Origin: Staphylococcus argensis
GTDB lineage: Bacteria; Bacillota; Bacilli; Staphylococcales; Staphylococcaceae
Direction of reading: 5' to 3'
Length of the DNA stretch: 64,000 bases
Assembly: GCF_002902305.1 (NCBI RefSeq)
Contig: NZ_PPPX01000001.1
Span: 567,655-631,654, forward strand
Shown: piece after piece, positions 10,766 through 20,239 of the stretch
How positions within the stretch are numbered: the stretch's first letter is position 1
Layout: each line of letters starts with the position of its first letter
Position numbers and translations under genes: made by a program
The notes under the pieces: generated by a model
Told to the model about the DNA's origin: nothing
The model's input: only the letters and a program-made list of their open reading frames with translations
Database searches by the model: none

Positions 10766-11851
10766 ATGTCAGATGAGCAATTTACTCAAATAAGAAAGCC
10801 GGTCAATCGTGTAGCTGAAAAGGTCTTAGGCTGGTTGAACTGGATATTCCTCTTATTGCTTACTGTTATCATGATGTTTATCGCGCTCGTTTCGTTTAGT
10901 AGTGATACATCGATTCAGAAGTTAGAGGGGTCGTTAAATAATAATGATTTAGCCCAACAAATCTTTTCAAACTTGGATTGGAATACGACGCAGTTTGTTA
11001 TTTGGCTACAGAATGGTATTTGGGCAATCATCGTTTACTTTATCGTATGCTTGCTTATTTCATTCTTAGCATTGATTTCGATGAATATTCGCATATTATC
11101 AGGTATCTTATTCTTTATCGCGTCCATTATAACTTTACCGCTCGTATTGTTAATGGTGACGTTAATTATTCCAATTCTGTTCTTCATCGTTTCAATTATG
11201 ATGTTTCCACGTAAGGATAAGTTTGAGTATGCGACATCTTATCGTCCTGATTATGGTCAGCCATTTTACGATGAGGGGCCAAGCCCTAGACCGCAACCTC
11301 AAGAGCCTGCACAACCGCACTATTCACAACCTGAAGCGGAAACGCAACCGCGTCAAGATGAATCACTCAGACGTGGCGGTTATATCCCGAGCGACTATGA
11401 GACGCCTGCCTCTGAGGAAGAGCCAGAAGTATTGTCGCGTCAAGATAAGTACAACTATAAGAAGAAGTACAAAGCGGATGACTTTGAACAGCCGAAGAGT
11501 GACCAATCTGCGACGGATGATTGGGTAGACGATGGTCAATGGTTGTCACGTGAGGAAGCATTTAGACAACAAGAAGAAGAGCGTCAACGTGAGCGTGAAG
11601 AAGCGCAAGCACGTAAGCAAGAACAGGCGGAAGAAGCTGCGCGCTTGAAACAACAGAAGAAAGAAGAGAAAGCACAAGCACGCCAAGAGAAGAAAGAACG
11701 TAAGAAACGTTTGAAAGAAAAACGCAAAGAGCAACCGAGTGCGGTCAATCAACGTCGTATGAACTATGAAGAACGACGCAAAGTGATTGAACAACAACAT
11801 GAAAGTGACGCTCAAGTTTCTGAGAACGATTCAACAAAACATCAGAAATAA
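10766..11851 (+). CDS. Membrane protein with long charged C-terminal tail, function unknown
   Basis: A 361-residue protein. The N-terminal ~150 residues carry about four hydrophobic helices arranged like DUF4064 proteins: one helix, a soluble loop with DLAQQIF, then three helices. From about 155 there is a Pro/Gln/Glu-rich stretch, then from about 260 an almost continuous Arg/Glu/Gln/Lys coiled-coil tail. The tail should be cytoplasmic. It begins with ATG behind AAGGAG. A shorter DUF4064 protein is encoded on the other side of mntH, so the two may be diverged relatives. Role unknown. Confidence 0.75.
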   Translation: MSDEQFTQIRKPVNRVAEKVLGWLNWIFLLLLTVIMMFIALVSFSSDTSIQKLEGSLNNNDLAQQIFSNLDWNTTQFVIWLQNGIWAIIVYFIVCLLISFLALISMNIRILSGILFFIASIITLPLVLLMVTLIIPILFFIVSIMMFPRKDKFEYATSYRPDYGQPFYDEGPSPRPQPQEPAQPHYSQPEAETQPRQDESLRRGGYIPSDYETPASEEEPEVLSRQDKYNYKKKYKADDFEQPKSDQSATDDWVDDGQWLSREEAFRQQEEERQREREEAQARKQEQAEEAARLKQQKKEEKAQARQEKKERKKRLKEKRKEQPSAVNQRRMNYEERRKVIEQQHESDAQVSENDSTKHQK

Positions 11852-11859
11852 GTATATGG

Positions 11860-11890
11860 AAAGTGGAAGAGCAGTTGTCTTTCCACTTTT
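11860..11890 (+). terminator. Terminator after the membrane-protein gene
   Basis: AAAGTGGA (11860-11867) pairs with TCCACTTT (11882-11889), with further pairing inside, ending in CTTTT. Confidence 0.7.
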
Positions 11891-11901
11891 ATGTATAGAA
11901 G

Positions 11902-11947
11902 AAGCGCGTTGAAAGCATACCGTTATGTATATGCTCTCAGCGCGCTT
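11902..11947. terminator. Hairpin between convergent genes, probably serving mntH
   Basis: AAGCGCG plus GAAAGCATA pair with TATGCTCTC plus GCGCGCTT in a long stem just beyond the mntH stop codon. The T-run is poor on both strands. Confidence 0.5.
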
Positions 11948-11957
11948 TAAATTTCGC

Positions 11958-13298
11958 TTATAATTCTTGGAACGTCTCGATAATGAGATAAATATTTAAG
12001 ATACTTAAGATAATAATCAATGCCCAGGATATAATGTTAACCCACATTTTATTCTTGAAGCGCCCCATCATTTTACTATTATTGGTAGCAAGTTGAAGTG
12101 GGATTAACGAGAATGGCAAGGCGATACTCAGAAAGACTTGTGAGAACACGAGTAGCTCTTCCATCTTAGATTCACTGCCTTTATAAATGATGAGACAGAG
12201 AATAATTGGAAGGATAGCTAAGCCGCGGGTGATCAAACGACGTGCCCAGTTAGGCAGACGTAAATGAATAAAGCCTTCCATCACTATTTGTCCAGCAATC
12301 GTACCTGTAATCGTTGAGTTCTGACCCGACGCGAGCAAGGCTACAGCAAAGAGTGTACTCATGACGCCACCTAAAGTCGCACCGAGTAGTGGTTGATTCT
12401 GCAACGCGTGGTATAAGTCATAGAAACCACCGAGTTTATCACTATCGACGCCGTAGAACAATGCCGCACCTAACACGAGCAACAAGCAGTTGATGACGAA
12501 AGCGATGATGAGTTGAATGTTGGAATCCATCGTCGCATATTTAATTGCTTGTGCTTTGCTTTCTGTACTATTGCGATCATACATTCTTGATTGCACGATA
12601 GATGAATGTAGATATAAGTTGTGTGGCATAATCGTCGCACCTACAATACCCAATGCGATGAAGAGTATGCTGTGATTAGTGATAATGGATTGACTCGGCA
12701 AGAAACCTTCTAGCATCTCATTTACGTGTGGTGATGCGACAAACACTTCAAAGACGAAGATAGCTAATACTGTAAAGATGAGTACGCCGACAATGGCTTC
12801 GATCTTACGGAAACCAAAACGCATGATAAAGAGGAGTAAGAACACATCTAACACAGTGATAATCGCACCCACAATTAATGGAATGTGGAAGAGCAAGTCT
12901 AGCGCTATGGCACTTCCGATGACCTCGGCAATGTCTGTCGCAATAATAGCGAGTTCGGCAATAATCCAGAAGACAAATGCCATCGGTTTATTGAGATAGC
13001 GACGTGTTGCTTGCGCTAGGTCATCACCCGTTGCTATGCCTAATCTCACAGTCATACTTTGTAATAACATGGCTGCGACACTGGAGAGTAAGATTACGAA
13101 TAGCAATGTATAACCGAATTGTGCGCCACCTTGCATTGAAGTAATCCAGTTACCAGGATCCATATATCCAACTGCCACTAGTAACCCTGGACCTAGATAA
13201 GATAATAATTTTTGACTAAACTTTCCATCATGATTTACAGAAACTGTATTATTTATTTCCTCAAGACTTTTGCGAGAGGATTCAGGTTCAGATTTCAA
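11958..13298 (-). CDS. mntH: Nramp-family divalent metal (Mn2+) transporter
   Basis: A proton-coupled importer of manganese of the Nramp family. The 446-residue protein has about 11 hydrophobic helices; the helix-1 motif GYMDPGNW (DPGN) and the helix-6 [10 protein letters not shown] segment carry the metal ligands. The start is TTG at 13298, supported by GAAGGTG 7 nt upstream and by the lack of a nearer ATG. An MntR-type palindrome lies about 57-70 bp upstream, which fits repression under manganese excess. It is transcribed alone, convergent with the preceding gene. Confidence 0.93.
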   Translation of the reverse strand: MKSEPESSRKSLEEINNTVSVNHDGKFSQKLLSYLGPGLLVAVGYMDPGNWITSMQGGAQFGYTLLFVILLSSVAAMLLQSMTVRLGIATGDDLAQATRRYLNKPMAFVFWIIAELAIIATDIAEVIGSAIALDLLFHIPLIVGAIITVLDVFLLLFIMRFGFRKIEAIVGVLIFTVLAIFVFEVFVASPHVNEMLEGFLPSQSIITNHSILFIALGIVGATIMPHNLYLHSSIVQSRMYDRNSTESKAQAIKYATMDSNIQLIIAFVINCLLLVLGAALFYGVDSDKLGGFYDLYHALQNQPLLGATLGGVMSTLFAVALLASGQNSTITGTIAGQIVMEGFIHLRLPNWARRLITRGLAILPIILCLIIYKGSESKMEELLVFSQVFLSIALPFSLIPLQLATNNSKMMGRFKNKMWVNIISWALIIILSILNIYLIIETFQEL

Positions 13299-13354
13299 TT
13301 TAACACCTTCAATCTGTTTATTTTTACATCTATTACCTTAATCGAAATTTAAAG

Positions 13355-13368
13355 TTAGGTCAACCTAA
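13355..13368. promoter_or_regulatory. MntR-type operator upstream of mntH
   Basis: A palindrome, TTAGGT-CA-ACCTAA, perfect in its 6-bp arms, matches the DtxR/MntR-type sites in front of Firmicutes manganese-uptake genes. Regulation by MntR is inferred from this match and from the gene it precedes. Confidence 0.7.
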
Positions 13369-13491
13369 ACTTATGTATAAATTTATTTAAGGCAGTTGCA
13401 CTCGAATCCCTGTACAATAAGGATAACGACAGGTTTAAGTAAAATGTAAGCATTTTACAGTAAATTATCTTACGAAAATCTATTCCCGAAA

Positions 13492-13521
13492 TTGTCGAAG
13501 TTAAAATATTTTTGATACTAT
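13492..13521 (+). promoter_or_regulatory. Promoter of the DUF4064 gene
   Basis: TTGTCG (13492-13497), an 18-bp spacer, then TACTAT (13516-13521) preceded by an extended TGA. The start of transcription would be about 20 nt before the ribosome site. Confidence 0.6.
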
Positions 13522-13547
13522 AGACATAAGTGTAGAGGAGGAAGAAT

Positions 13548-14042
13548 ATGAGCAGAAAAACAGAGAAGATTCTAGCATGGATCGCTAATGGTTTAAGTGC
13601 ATTGTTTCTCATTATAATGGCTTTATCTTTAGTCTTATTTAGTATTCCTGAAACGAGAGAACAAATAAGTGATGTCATGAAACAACAAGGTCAACAACTT
13701 TCAATGGACCAAATCACATTTCAACTTGGTGCGGTTGTCGTAGGTGTACTATTCAGTACCGTATTTGGAATCATTGCGACGCTATTACTTAAGAAGAAAC
13801 GTGTGTTAAGTGGCATACTCATGATTGCCGTTGCTGTAGTTGGATTCGTTACGAGCAACTACATCGCTGCAATACTTTGGTTAATCGCAGGTATTATGTT
13901 GCTATCTAAGAGAGATCCGAAACGTCAACAGCACAGTGGATCATTCGAGGATTCATCTCAAGCGACAAACCGTGCAGAGCAAAGCTTTGATCCAGAACGC
14001 GAAATGCAAGAAAGAAAAGAGAAAGACTCTTACATTTATTAA
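13548..14042 (+). CDS. DUF4064 family membrane protein
   Basis: A 164-residue protein with four hydrophobic helices (about 10-30, 60-80, 86-105 and 107-122) and a short charged tail rich in Arg, Gln and Glu. The first loop contains the DUF4064 pattern with EQISDVMKQQGQ and QLGAVVVGVLF. A GAGGAGGA ribosome site precedes the ATG. It has its own promoter and is followed by a strong terminator shared with the convergent gene. The function of DUF4064 proteins is not known; they are common in staphylococci, often several per genome. Confidence 0.8.
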   Translation: MSRKTEKILAWIANGLSALFLIIMALSLVLFSIPETREQISDVMKQQGQQLSMDQITFQLGAVVVGVLFSTVFGIIATLLLKKKRVLSGILMIAVAVVGFVTSNYIAAILWLIAGIMLLSKRDPKRQQHSGSFEDSSQATNRAEQSFDPEREMQERKEKDSYIY

Positions 14043-14045
14043 AAA

Positions 14046-14115
14046 AGACCTCCTTATGATAGAGCTAGGCGTAGTTATTCGTGCCTAACACGCTCACTCA
14101 TAAGGAGGCTTTCTA
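14046..14115. terminator. Bidirectional terminator between convergent genes
   Basis: CCTCCTTATGA pairs with TCATAAGGAGG, with an inner TAGGC/GCCTA stem. On the minus strand the stem is followed by CTTTTTT, and on the plus strand by CTTTCT. Confidence 0.8.
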
Positions 14116-14142
14116 TTCATATTATTCATTTAAGTCGTTCGC

Positions 14143-14754
14143 TTATTGATAGAACTTCAATAAATGTTTAAACGTATCTTCTAAGAAATAAAGGAATGCT
14201 TGATCTTTCTTCAAACGATAGTCAGATGGATCGAGTGTTCTGGCTACGAACAACTCACCTTTTTTAACATTTTTAACACGATCGATCGCAGCTTGAATCT
14301 CTTCATCTGTTAAATCTTTAATGAATTTCTTCTCAGGTTTCATGTGATCCAAACTCAAGCTATAGTCGTCTGGCAATTGCTTGAGATAGTCAAAGTGTTC
14401 TTCGAAAGTCTTCACTTTCTCTTCTTTATCTTTACCTTCGTGCATGATACCGTACATGACAAAGAGTTGATCGCGGAACAAGCCGATTTGGAAGTGGGGT
14501 TCCATCTTATAGCCGCGCTTGTTTGTCGCAAATGCTACCCACGTATCGCTAGGTGGGTTGACACTTCGACGTGCGTGTTTCGCTACGTGCGCATAGAATG
14601 TTTCACCTGTTTCCGTCTCAAGGAATTGTGTGAAGTATTCGCCAAGTTCGCGTAATTGAGGGCGTATATATTTGTCTAACGCTTCCATACGAGCGTCGAG
14701 TCCATCGACGTCAAAGACTTTGAAATCGTTAGGTTTAAATGTGTATTGAGTCAT
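14143..14754 (-). CDS. DUF1054 / UPF0637 family protein
   Basis: A 203-residue soluble protein matching the DUF1054 (UPF0637) family, which has a known fold in B. subtilis but no assigned function. The sequence begins [20 protein letters not shown], as in family members, and includes the conserved [16 protein letters not shown] segment. The frame is open further upstream, but the start at 14754 has GGAGGA close upstream and gives the usual family length. It is convergent with the DUF4064 gene and shares its terminator. Confidence 0.85.
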   Translation of the reverse strand: MTQYTFKPNDFKVFDVDGLDARMEALDKYIRPQLRELGEYFTQFLETETGETFYAHVAKHARRSVNPPSDTWVAFATNKRGYKMEPHFQIGLFRDQLFVMYGIMHEGKDKEEKVKTFEEHFDYLKQLPDDYSLSLDHMKPEKKFIKDLTDEEIQAAIDRVKNVKKGELFVARTLDPSDYRLKKDQAFLYFLEDTFKHLLKFYQ

Positions 14755-14960
14755 CGAATCCTCCTCGTCAACGAGTCTATTTGTAGTTATTGTAGCACAA
14801 TTCACTGTTTTACTCATGTAAGTGATTTTAACTATAGGTAAAAGGGAAATGGACAAGTGATATGTAATATATTAACGAATTTTAGTTCTCATTTTACAAG
14901 TGAGAAATGCGAAAAGATGACACGTAAGTGTAGTATAATGGAGATATGGGAGATGAAACT

Positions 14961-15779
14961 ATGACAGTGTACGAATTTGCTAAGGGATTAATACTTGAAG
15001 CGGGGCAACAAATCCGTGAGAAGATGCATGCTTCGATTCAAGTTGAAACGAAATCTAATCCTAATGATTTGGTAACAAATGTAGATAAAGAGACGGAAAC
15101 GTTTATCTATAATAATATACAAGAGACATATCCAGAGCATCATGTTATTGGTGAAGAAGGTCACGGACATGATTTAGACTCAGTTAAAGGTATGACGTGG
15201 GTAATTGATCCGATTGATGGGACGTTAAACTATGTACATCAAGGCGATCACTTTGCGATTTCTATAGGTATTTATGATGGCGGAGAGCCGTATGCTGGCT
15301 TTGTGTACGATGTGATGGGAGACAAACTCTATCATGCGAAAGCAGGCGACGGTGCCTTTGTTGATGATAAAGCATTAAGTCAAATCAATCATACCACTTT
15401 AAAGACGAGTATCATTGGTATCAATCCGAATTGGTTAGCGAAACCGAAATCCGAAGCGATATTTAAGCAAGTGGTGGCCGATGCGAGAAGTGCACGTGCT
15501 TACGGTTCTGCCGCCTTAGAAATCGTTAATGTTGCACTAGGTAAATTGGCAGGATATATGACACCTCGACTCAGTCCATGGGATTATGCAGGTGCCGCGA
15601 TTATACTTGCTGAAACAGGAGGCAAAGCGACGGATTTACTCGGACAGCCGCTATCGATTCAACAACCAAGCTCAGTCGTGGCAGCTAATCCTCAATTACA
15701 CGATGAACTGATTACGCACTATTTCTCGCATCATCAAGAAGCGATTCAAGCGTTCCATCAAAGAATACAGAAGTCTTAA
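14961..15779 (+). CDS. Inositol monophosphatase family protein
   Basis: A Mg2+-dependent, Li+-sensitive-type phosphatase of the SuhB/IMPase family. Visible motifs are the metal site IDPIDGTLNYVH and the second signature PWDYAGAAII. The true substrate in staphylococci is not established; inositol phosphate, nucleotide bisphosphates or sugar phosphates are possible. An ATG at 14946 is in frame, but a TATAAT at 14934-14939 would place the transcript start almost on it, and GGGAG spaces well to ATG 14961, so I chose the latter (272 residues). It is transcribed alone, with a terminator after it. Confidence 0.88.
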   Translation: MTVYEFAKGLILEAGQQIREKMHASIQVETKSNPNDLVTNVDKETETFIYNNIQETYPEHHVIGEEGHGHDLDSVKGMTWVIDPIDGTLNYVHQGDHFAISIGIYDGGEPYAGFVYDVMGDKLYHAKAGDGAFVDDKALSQINHTTLKTSIIGINPNWLAKPKSEAIFKQVVADARSARAYGSAALEIVNVALGKLAGYMTPRLSPWDYAGAAIILAETGGKATDLLGQPLSIQQPSSVVAANPQLHDELITHYFSHHQEAIQAFHQRIQKS

Positions 15780-15783
15780 ACAG

Positions 15784-15826
15784 AAAGCCGGTCTAGCATT
15801 GTATTGAACGCTAAACCGGCTTTTCG
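15784..15826 (+). terminator. Terminator after the IMPase-family gene
   Basis: AAAGCCGGT (15784-15792) pairs with ACCGGCTTT (15814-15822), with additional CTAGC/GCTA-type pairing inside, followed by TTTTC. Confidence 0.8.
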
Positions 15827-15934
15827 CATTGTCATATAACATATGGATGGTGTATCTCATCTAATTGTGCTATGAGATACGCGCTTCTAGATGTGCCCAT
15901 CTTGATTTATATGAGCTGAATTCTAGCACTTTCG

Positions 15935-16135
15935 TTAGAACCAGTCATTCTCTCTATATTTCTTCTTGAGTGAGAAACCTACACCAAATGTTGCAATGAA
16001 TAGTATAAGTGTTAAAATCATGTATGGAATATTTCCAGCACCTATACTGAAGCTAAAGAGGGTAAGAAAGACAATCGCTAGGACAGCGAGTACCCAGAAA
16101 ATCGCTTTCGATTTTTTCTGTGACTTTTGTTGCAT
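15935..16135 (-). CDS. DUF5325 family small membrane protein (YlaF-like)
   Basis: A 66-residue protein with a Lys-rich N-terminus, two hydrophobic helices (about 11-30 and 36-54) and a basic C-terminal end. It is divergent from typA, the same arrangement as ylaF next to ylaG/typA in B. subtilis, and the sequence fits the DUF5325 family. GTG 16144 is in frame, but AAAGGTG spaces properly only to the ATG at 16135. Function unknown. Confidence 0.75.
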   Translation of the reverse strand: MQQKSQKKSKAIFWVLAVLAIVFLTLFSFSIGAGNIPYMILTLILFIATFGVGFSLKKKYRENDWF

Positions 16136-16150
16136 CTGAATCACACCTTT

Positions 16151-16181
16151 TTGTATTCTTTCATCTATTATATGATATAAT
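16151..16181 (+). promoter_or_regulatory. Promoter of typA
   Basis: TATAAT at 16176-16181 with extended TGA (16173-16175), and TTGTAT at 16151-16156 with a 19-bp spacer. The extended -10 probably compensates for the long spacer. Confidence 0.6.
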
Positions 16182-16233
16182 AAAAAAGTTGCAATTAAAA
16201 GTGGGAATCTACAATAAGAAAGGAAAATATAAA

Positions 16234-18081
16234 ATGACTAATTTAAGAGAAGATGTTCGTAATATTGCTATCATCGCGCACGTCGACCATGGTAAGACCA
16301 CGATTGTTGATGAATTACTTAAACAATCTGGTATTTTCCGTGAAAATGAACATGTTGATGAACGTGCAATGGACTCCAATGACTTAGAAAGAGAACGCGG
16401 TATTACAATCCTTTCTAAGAACACAGCAGTAGATTATAACGGTAATCGTATTAATATATTAGATACACCAGGCCACGCTGATTTTGGTGGCGAAGTAGAA
16501 CGTATCATGAAAATGGTAGACGGTGTTGTACTTGTTGTCGATGCGTACGAAGGTACAATGCCACAAACACGCTTTGTGTTGAAAAAAGCGTTAGAACAAA
16601 ACCTTAAACCTGTTGTCGTAATCAACAAGATCGACAAACCAACTGCACGTCCTGAAGCAGTTGTTGATGAAGTACTTGATCTCTTCATCGAACTTGACGC
16701 TTCTGAAGAGCAATGTGACTTCCCTGTTGTTTACAGTTCAGCAGTCAACGGTACAGCAAGCCTTGACCCAGAACAACAAGACGATAATATGAAAGCATTA
16801 TATGAAACAATTATCGACTACGTACCAGCGCCAGTCGACAATAGCGACGAACCACTTCAATTCCAAGTTGCACTTCTCGATTACAACGATTACGTTGGTC
16901 GTATCGGTGTCGGTCGTGTGTTTAGAGGAACAATCAAAGTTGGCGACAGCGTATCACTTTTAAAACTCGATGGGTCAGTGAAGAACTTCCGCGTTACGAA
17001 ACTCTTCGGTTACTTCGGCTTGAACCGTGAAGAAATCGAAGAAGCGAAAGCCGGCGACCTCATCGCTGTATCAGGAATGGAAGATATTAACGTAGGTGAA
17101 ACGGTAACACCTCAAGATCATCAAGAAGCTTTACCTGTACTCAGAATTGACGAACCTACATTGGAAATGACATTTAAAGTTAACAATTCACCATTCGCTG
17201 GTCGTGAAGGTGACTACGTAACTGCGCGTCAAATTCAAGAACGCTTAGATGAGCAACTCGAGACAGACGTCTCACTTAAAGTTACTGAAACCGATTCACC
17301 AGATACTTGGATCGTTGCTGGCCGTGGTGAGCTTCACTTATCTATCTTAATCGAAAATATGAGACGTGAAGGCTACGAATTACAAGTGTCTAAACCACAA
17401 GTTATCTTACGTGACATTGACGGTGTCACTTGCGAACCATTTGAACGAGTTCAATGTGAGGTGCCATCTGACTACACAGGTGCAGTCATTGAATCTCTAG
17501 GTGCACGTAAAGGTGAAATGGAAGACATGATTACGACTGATAACGGTCTTACTCGTTTAATCTTTATGGTACCAGCTCGTGGTATGATTGGTTACACAAC
17601 TGAATTCATGTCTCAAACACGTGGTTACGGTATCATTAACCATACTTTCGAAGAATTTAGACCACGTATTAAGAGCCGTTTAGGTGGTCGTCGTAATGGT
17701 GCGCTCGTATCAATGGATAAAGGTCAAGCAAGCTCTTACGCAATCATCAACCTCGAAGATCGTGGTACGAACTTTATGGAACCAGGTACAGACGTTTATG
17801 AAGGTATGATTGTTGGTGAGCATAATCGTGAAAATGACTTAACAGTAAATATCACGAAGACAAAACATCAAACTAACGTACGTTCAGCTACGAAAGACCA
17901 AACAGAAACTATGAAACGTCCTCGTATCTTAACGCTTGAAGAAGCACTTCAATTCATCAACGACGATGAGTTAGTTGAAGTGACACCTGAATCTATTCGT
18001 ATCAGAAAGAAAATACTAGAAAAAGGTGCGCGTGAAAAAGAAGCGAAACGCGTGAAACAAATGATGCAAGACGAAGAATAA
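16234..18081 (+). CDS. typA: Ribosome-associated GTPase TypA/BipA
   Basis: A translational GTPase of the EF-G type that binds the ribosome, assists 50S subunit biogenesis and is needed under stress or cold. It has 615 residues: a G domain with AHVDHGKTT (15-23), DTPGH and NKID, then a beta-barrel domain, two EF-G-like domains and the BipA-specific C-terminal domain. The frame is open further upstream, but ATG 16234 has AAGGA upstream and gives the universal N-terminus. It has its own promoter and a terminator. Confidence 0.96.
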   Translation: MTNLREDVRNIAIIAHVDHGKTTIVDELLKQSGIFRENEHVDERAMDSNDLERERGITILSKNTAVDYNGNRINILDTPGHADFGGEVERIMKMVDGVVLVVDAYEGTMPQTRFVLKKALEQNLKPVVVINKIDKPTARPEAVVDEVLDLFIELDASEEQCDFPVVYSSAVNGTASLDPEQQDDNMKALYETIIDYVPAPVDNSDEPLQFQVALLDYNDYVGRIGVGRVFRGTIKVGDSVSLLKLDGSVKNFRVTKLFGYFGLNREEIEEAKAGDLIAVSGMEDINVGETVTPQDHQEALPVLRIDEPTLEMTFKVNNSPFAGREGDYVTARQIQERLDEQLETDVSLKVTETDSPDTWIVAGRGELHLSILIENMRREGYELQVSKPQVILRDIDGVTCEPFERVQCEVPSDYTGAVIESLGARKGEMEDMITTDNGLTRLIFMVPARGMIGYTTEFMSQTRGYGIINHTFEEFRPRIKSRLGGRRNGALVSMDKGQASSYAIINLEDRGTNFMEPGTDVYEGMIVGEHNRENDLTVNITKTKHQTNVRSATKDQTETMKRPRILTLEEALQFINDDELVEVTPESIRIRKKILEKGAREKEAKRVKQMMQDEE

Positions 18082-18106
18082 TAGCTAGAGATTGTTCTAG
18101 TGTTAG

Positions 18107-18142
18107 AGCACTCATCCCGGGAAGTGGGGTGGGTGCTTTTTT
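18107..18142 (+). terminator. Terminator after typA
   Basis: AGCACTCATCCC pairs with GGGGTGGGTGCT, allowing two mismatches, followed by a run of six T. Confidence 0.75.
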
Positions 18143-18237
18143 AGGATTTGGTGATGTGGGCGTTAGAGAGAGTACATTTTCTATATAAAACAAACGCTCT
18201 CACGACCATAGAACAGTCAAGAGAGCGTGTTTACATT

Positions 18238-18411
18238 TTAGCGATGATTAAATGTTGTTTTCTGACGTCGTTGCTTAGGTGTATCTAGCCGACTTTTACA
18301 CTCATCACACATAAAGGTATGAATCGGATCGTTACGCAAACGCTTAGCTTCTAGCGTACGTTCATCGATATAAACCTCAGTATCACAAATAATACATGTG
18401 ACTTTCTTCAT
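18238..18411 (-). CDS. YlaI-like DUF2197 zinc-ribbon protein
   Basis: A 57-residue protein with two Cys pairs (CIIC near residue 6 and CDEC near 35), which should bind one zinc in a small ribbon, followed by a basic tail. It matches the DUF2197/YlaI type and, as in bacilli, lies close to typA. The ribosome site GAGGTG is inside the end of the upstream gene, so the two are probably co-translated. The start is set by the first Met before the Cys pair. Function unknown. Confidence 0.7.
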   Translation of the reverse strand: MKKVTCIICDTEVYIDERTLEAKRLRNDPIHTFMCDECKSRLDTPKQRRQKTTFNHR

Positions 18412-18415
18412 TGGC

Positions 18416-18898
18416 TTATCGCACCTCGATATGTGTGACGTGTTTGATTTGATAGTCGTAACCTTCATCTGGAATGTAGACGAAACTATCTACCATGTTG
18501 TCGTCGTAAAGACGTTTACCTTCTTTCGCAAATTGGAAGAAGAGGTAAGGCAAGAGTTCTAGCGGCACATCCACCGACGTCTCTTCGTTAGATAAACGAA
18601 TGATAGACGCATCTTTCTCTGGCTCTGCATTTTTGAAAAATGGTGTCATATTAATCACGAATGTACCTTCTAGGAAAGAACGACGTTTATATTTAATTTC
18701 TGAGTTTAATGTTGGAGGATTTGTTTGCCCCTCTAGAATGGCACGGTTCCATTCACGGTTGTCTTCAAATGCGATAGGTTTAGTTCCTTCAAAGACACCT
18801 TTTTCTAAATCTTCAATACGTATTTTGCGATCATCGAAGATCCAAGTTGTGCTATCTAAAGTAATTGGGAATTTAACAGCGCCCGTAATTTGTATCAT
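18416..18898 (-). CDS. Conserved protein of unknown function, possibly YlaL-like
   Basis: A 160-residue soluble protein without signal peptide, membrane helix or recognisable catalytic motif. It is of mixed alpha/beta composition with an acidic middle. Its place between typA and ylaN and its length resemble YlaL of B. subtilis, but I am not sure of that assignment. It is followed after 4 nt by the YlaI-like gene, so they form a two-gene operon. A cre-like sequence lies about 95 bp upstream. Confidence 0.6.
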   Translation of the reverse strand: MIQITGAVKFPITLDSTTWIFDDRKIRIEDLEKGVFEGTKPIAFEDNREWNRAILEGQTNPPTLNSEIKYKRRSFLEGTFVINMTPFFKNAEPEKDASIIRLSNEETSVDVPLELLPYLFFQFAKEGKRLYDDNMVDSFVYIPDEGYDYQIKHVTHIEVR

Positions 18899-18990
18899 AA
18901 TTCCACTCCCTCGATTGATTATTAGTATCGTTATGTATGGCTATATTGAGTACGAATTGCTCAGAGTTATAAAATAGTTGCAATCTATCT

Positions 18991-19004
18991 TGAAAACGTT
19001 ACCA
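18991..19004. promoter_or_regulatory. Candidate cre (CcpA) site
   Basis: TGAAAACGTTACCA agrees with the cre consensus TGWAANCGNTNWCA at all but one position. It lies upstream of the minus-strand YlaL-like/YlaI operon. CcpA control of these genes is inferred, not known. Confidence 0.4.
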
Positions 19005-19036
19005 TACAATTACATCGACATTTACTATTTTGTAAT

Positions 19037-19363
19037 GAGACTGAGATATTAAATGAGCATTGCGTATGGTGTCGATGAAATTAAAAATCGACCTAATTTG
19101 TAAGTAGTTATTTCAATGTGGACTCGAGACGCTTGATGGATTAAGACCTCAACGAAAATCCATTCTAGAGCTCTTAGAGCGAGAGGAATTAGTTGAGTGT
19201 GGTCCTACGTAGTAGCTGTCTGACTTCGAGATTGCTGTCGCTTTCTCGAACTCTAGTCAGCTTTACGGGGGAAGTACAACGAAATCATAGATTTCTGTAC
19301 TTCTCCCAAGCAAGCGAGAGTCATAACATTGAAATAATAAGTTATTAAATTAGTCTCAGGCTC
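19037..19363. repeat. Long-form intergenic inverted-repeat element, copy 1
   Basis: The core 19111-19334 is bounded by TTTCAATGT and ACATTGAAA. Nested inside are GACTC...CGCTTG with CAAGCG...GAGTC, an ATGGATT/AATCCAT hairpin, GACCTCAAC with GTTGAGTGTGGTC, and a module with GTAGCTGTCTGA and GAAATC...GATTTCTGT. Imperfect outer arms GAGACTGAGA (19037-19046) and TCTCAGGCTC (19354-19363) enclose it. Related copies lie at 39302, 40499 and 52108. It accounts for most of the gene-free stretch before ylaN. No ORF; function unknown. Confidence 0.75.
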
Positions 19364-19417
19364 TTTCTTATTAATTTTATCACATCTCACAAGTGTAAGC
19401 ATATTCTTGGAATTGGC

Positions 19418-19446
19418 TTGCTTTTTACGCAACAGTAAGATAGAAT
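19418..19446 (+). promoter_or_regulatory. Promoter of ylaN
   Basis: TTGCTT (19418-19423), a 17-bp spacer and TAGAAT (19441-19446). Confidence 0.6.
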
Positions 19447-19483
19447 TTGATTTATAAGCTATAAATGATAGGGGGAGTATGTC

Positions 19484-19759
19484 ATGGTAAAGAGCCAGAA
19501 GTTGAATAGTGCGGCATATGACCAGTTAAATAAAGATGCGGAAAGAATCTTCCAAATGATTAAAGTTCAAATGGATAATCTTACTTTACCGCAGTGCCCA
19601 TTATACGAAGAAGTATTAGACACTCAAATGTATGGCTTACAGAAAGAAGTAGACTTTGCAGTTGAACTTGGTTTAGTCGACCGAGAAGAAGGCAAGGATT
19701 TAATGCTTCGTTTAGAAAAAGAACTTTCTAAATTACATGAAGCTTTCACAAATGTCTAA
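19484..19759 (+). CDS. ylaN: YlaN family protein, iron-dependent Fur antagonist type
   Basis: A 91-residue helical protein of the UPF0358 family. YlaN homologues in S. aureus and B. subtilis have been reported to bind Fe(II) and to counteract the repressor Fur, and were long listed as conditionally essential; that role is from the literature, not visible here. The central segment [20 protein letters not shown] is the conserved family core. A GGGGGAG ribosome site precedes the ATG. The gene is followed by a structured region ending in a strong terminator before ftsW. Confidence 0.92.
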   Translation: MVKSQKLNSAAYDQLNKDAERIFQMIKVQMDNLTLPQCPLYEEVLDTQMYGLQKEVDFAVELGLVDREEGKDLMLRLEKELSKLHEAFTNV

Positions 19760-20008
19760 TAGTTAGTTCGAGTCATGAAACTGCAACTGTGTGAAACTGA
19801 GCCAGGGGAATAGCTTGGTATGACACATCGCAGTTCGAATATAGATTGTTAGAGAGAAAGATGTCTTATTCCTCATGTGAAACAGAGTCGAGCTGGATTA
19901 CATGTTAATAAGACACCCGTATCTATGTCGTATAGCAGTTATACATGATACATAGATGAAAGGTTGCAGACTGAGTTATCACTAGTTGATTCGACTCAGT
20001 CTTTTTTT
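19760..20008 (+). ncRNA. Structured 3' region of ylaN or candidate small RNA
   Basis: Three stable stems follow the ylaN stop: AACTGC (19779-19784)/GCAGTT (19830-19835) with inner TGTGT/ACACA; GTCTTATT (19863-19870)/AATAAGAC (19907-19914) with inner CATGT/ACATG; and ATCTATGT (19921-19928)/ACATAGAT (19950-19957). A terminator, AGACTGAGT/ACTCAGTCT followed by seven T, ends it at 20008. I see no separate strong promoter, so it may be a long 3' UTR processed into an RNA. No coding ORF fits. Confidence 0.45.
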
Positions 20009-20070
20009 CTTTTCTGCAGTAAAAGTCTTGAACAATCACATAGATTTATTCGAGTCTGACCATAAATATT

Positions 20071-20079
20071 TGCTATAAT
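20071..20079 (+). promoter_or_regulatory. Extended -10 promoter upstream of ftsW
   Basis: TGC-TATAAT at 20071-20079 with a weak -35 region. The transcript would have a leader of about 145 nt before ftsW. Nothing else recognisable lies between here and the ftsW start. Confidence 0.5.
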
Positions 20080-20218
20080 ATGTGAATAGATGAGTAATGT
20101 GTTTAACTTACTCAATCTTATTTACATAGTAGCCTTTTGAAAGAGAAAGATTATGTTTTGTTTAGTGAGATATCAATGCAATACTGCGCTAAACACTGCA
20201 TTTATTTTGGAGAATTGG

Positions 20219-20239
20219 ATGAGTAAAGCAAATGAATAA
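20219..20239 (+). CDS. Six-codon ORF overlapping the ftsW start
   Basis: ATG 20219 lies 6 nt after GGAG (20209-20212), an ideal ribosome site, and encodes Met-Ser-Lys-Ala-Asn-Glu before TAA at 20237-20239. It overlaps the ftsW ATG at 20232, which has no ribosome site of its own at proper distance. It probably couples ribosome entry to ftsW; alternatively it is an abandoned start. No protein function is proposed. Confidence 0.4.
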   Translation: MSKANE

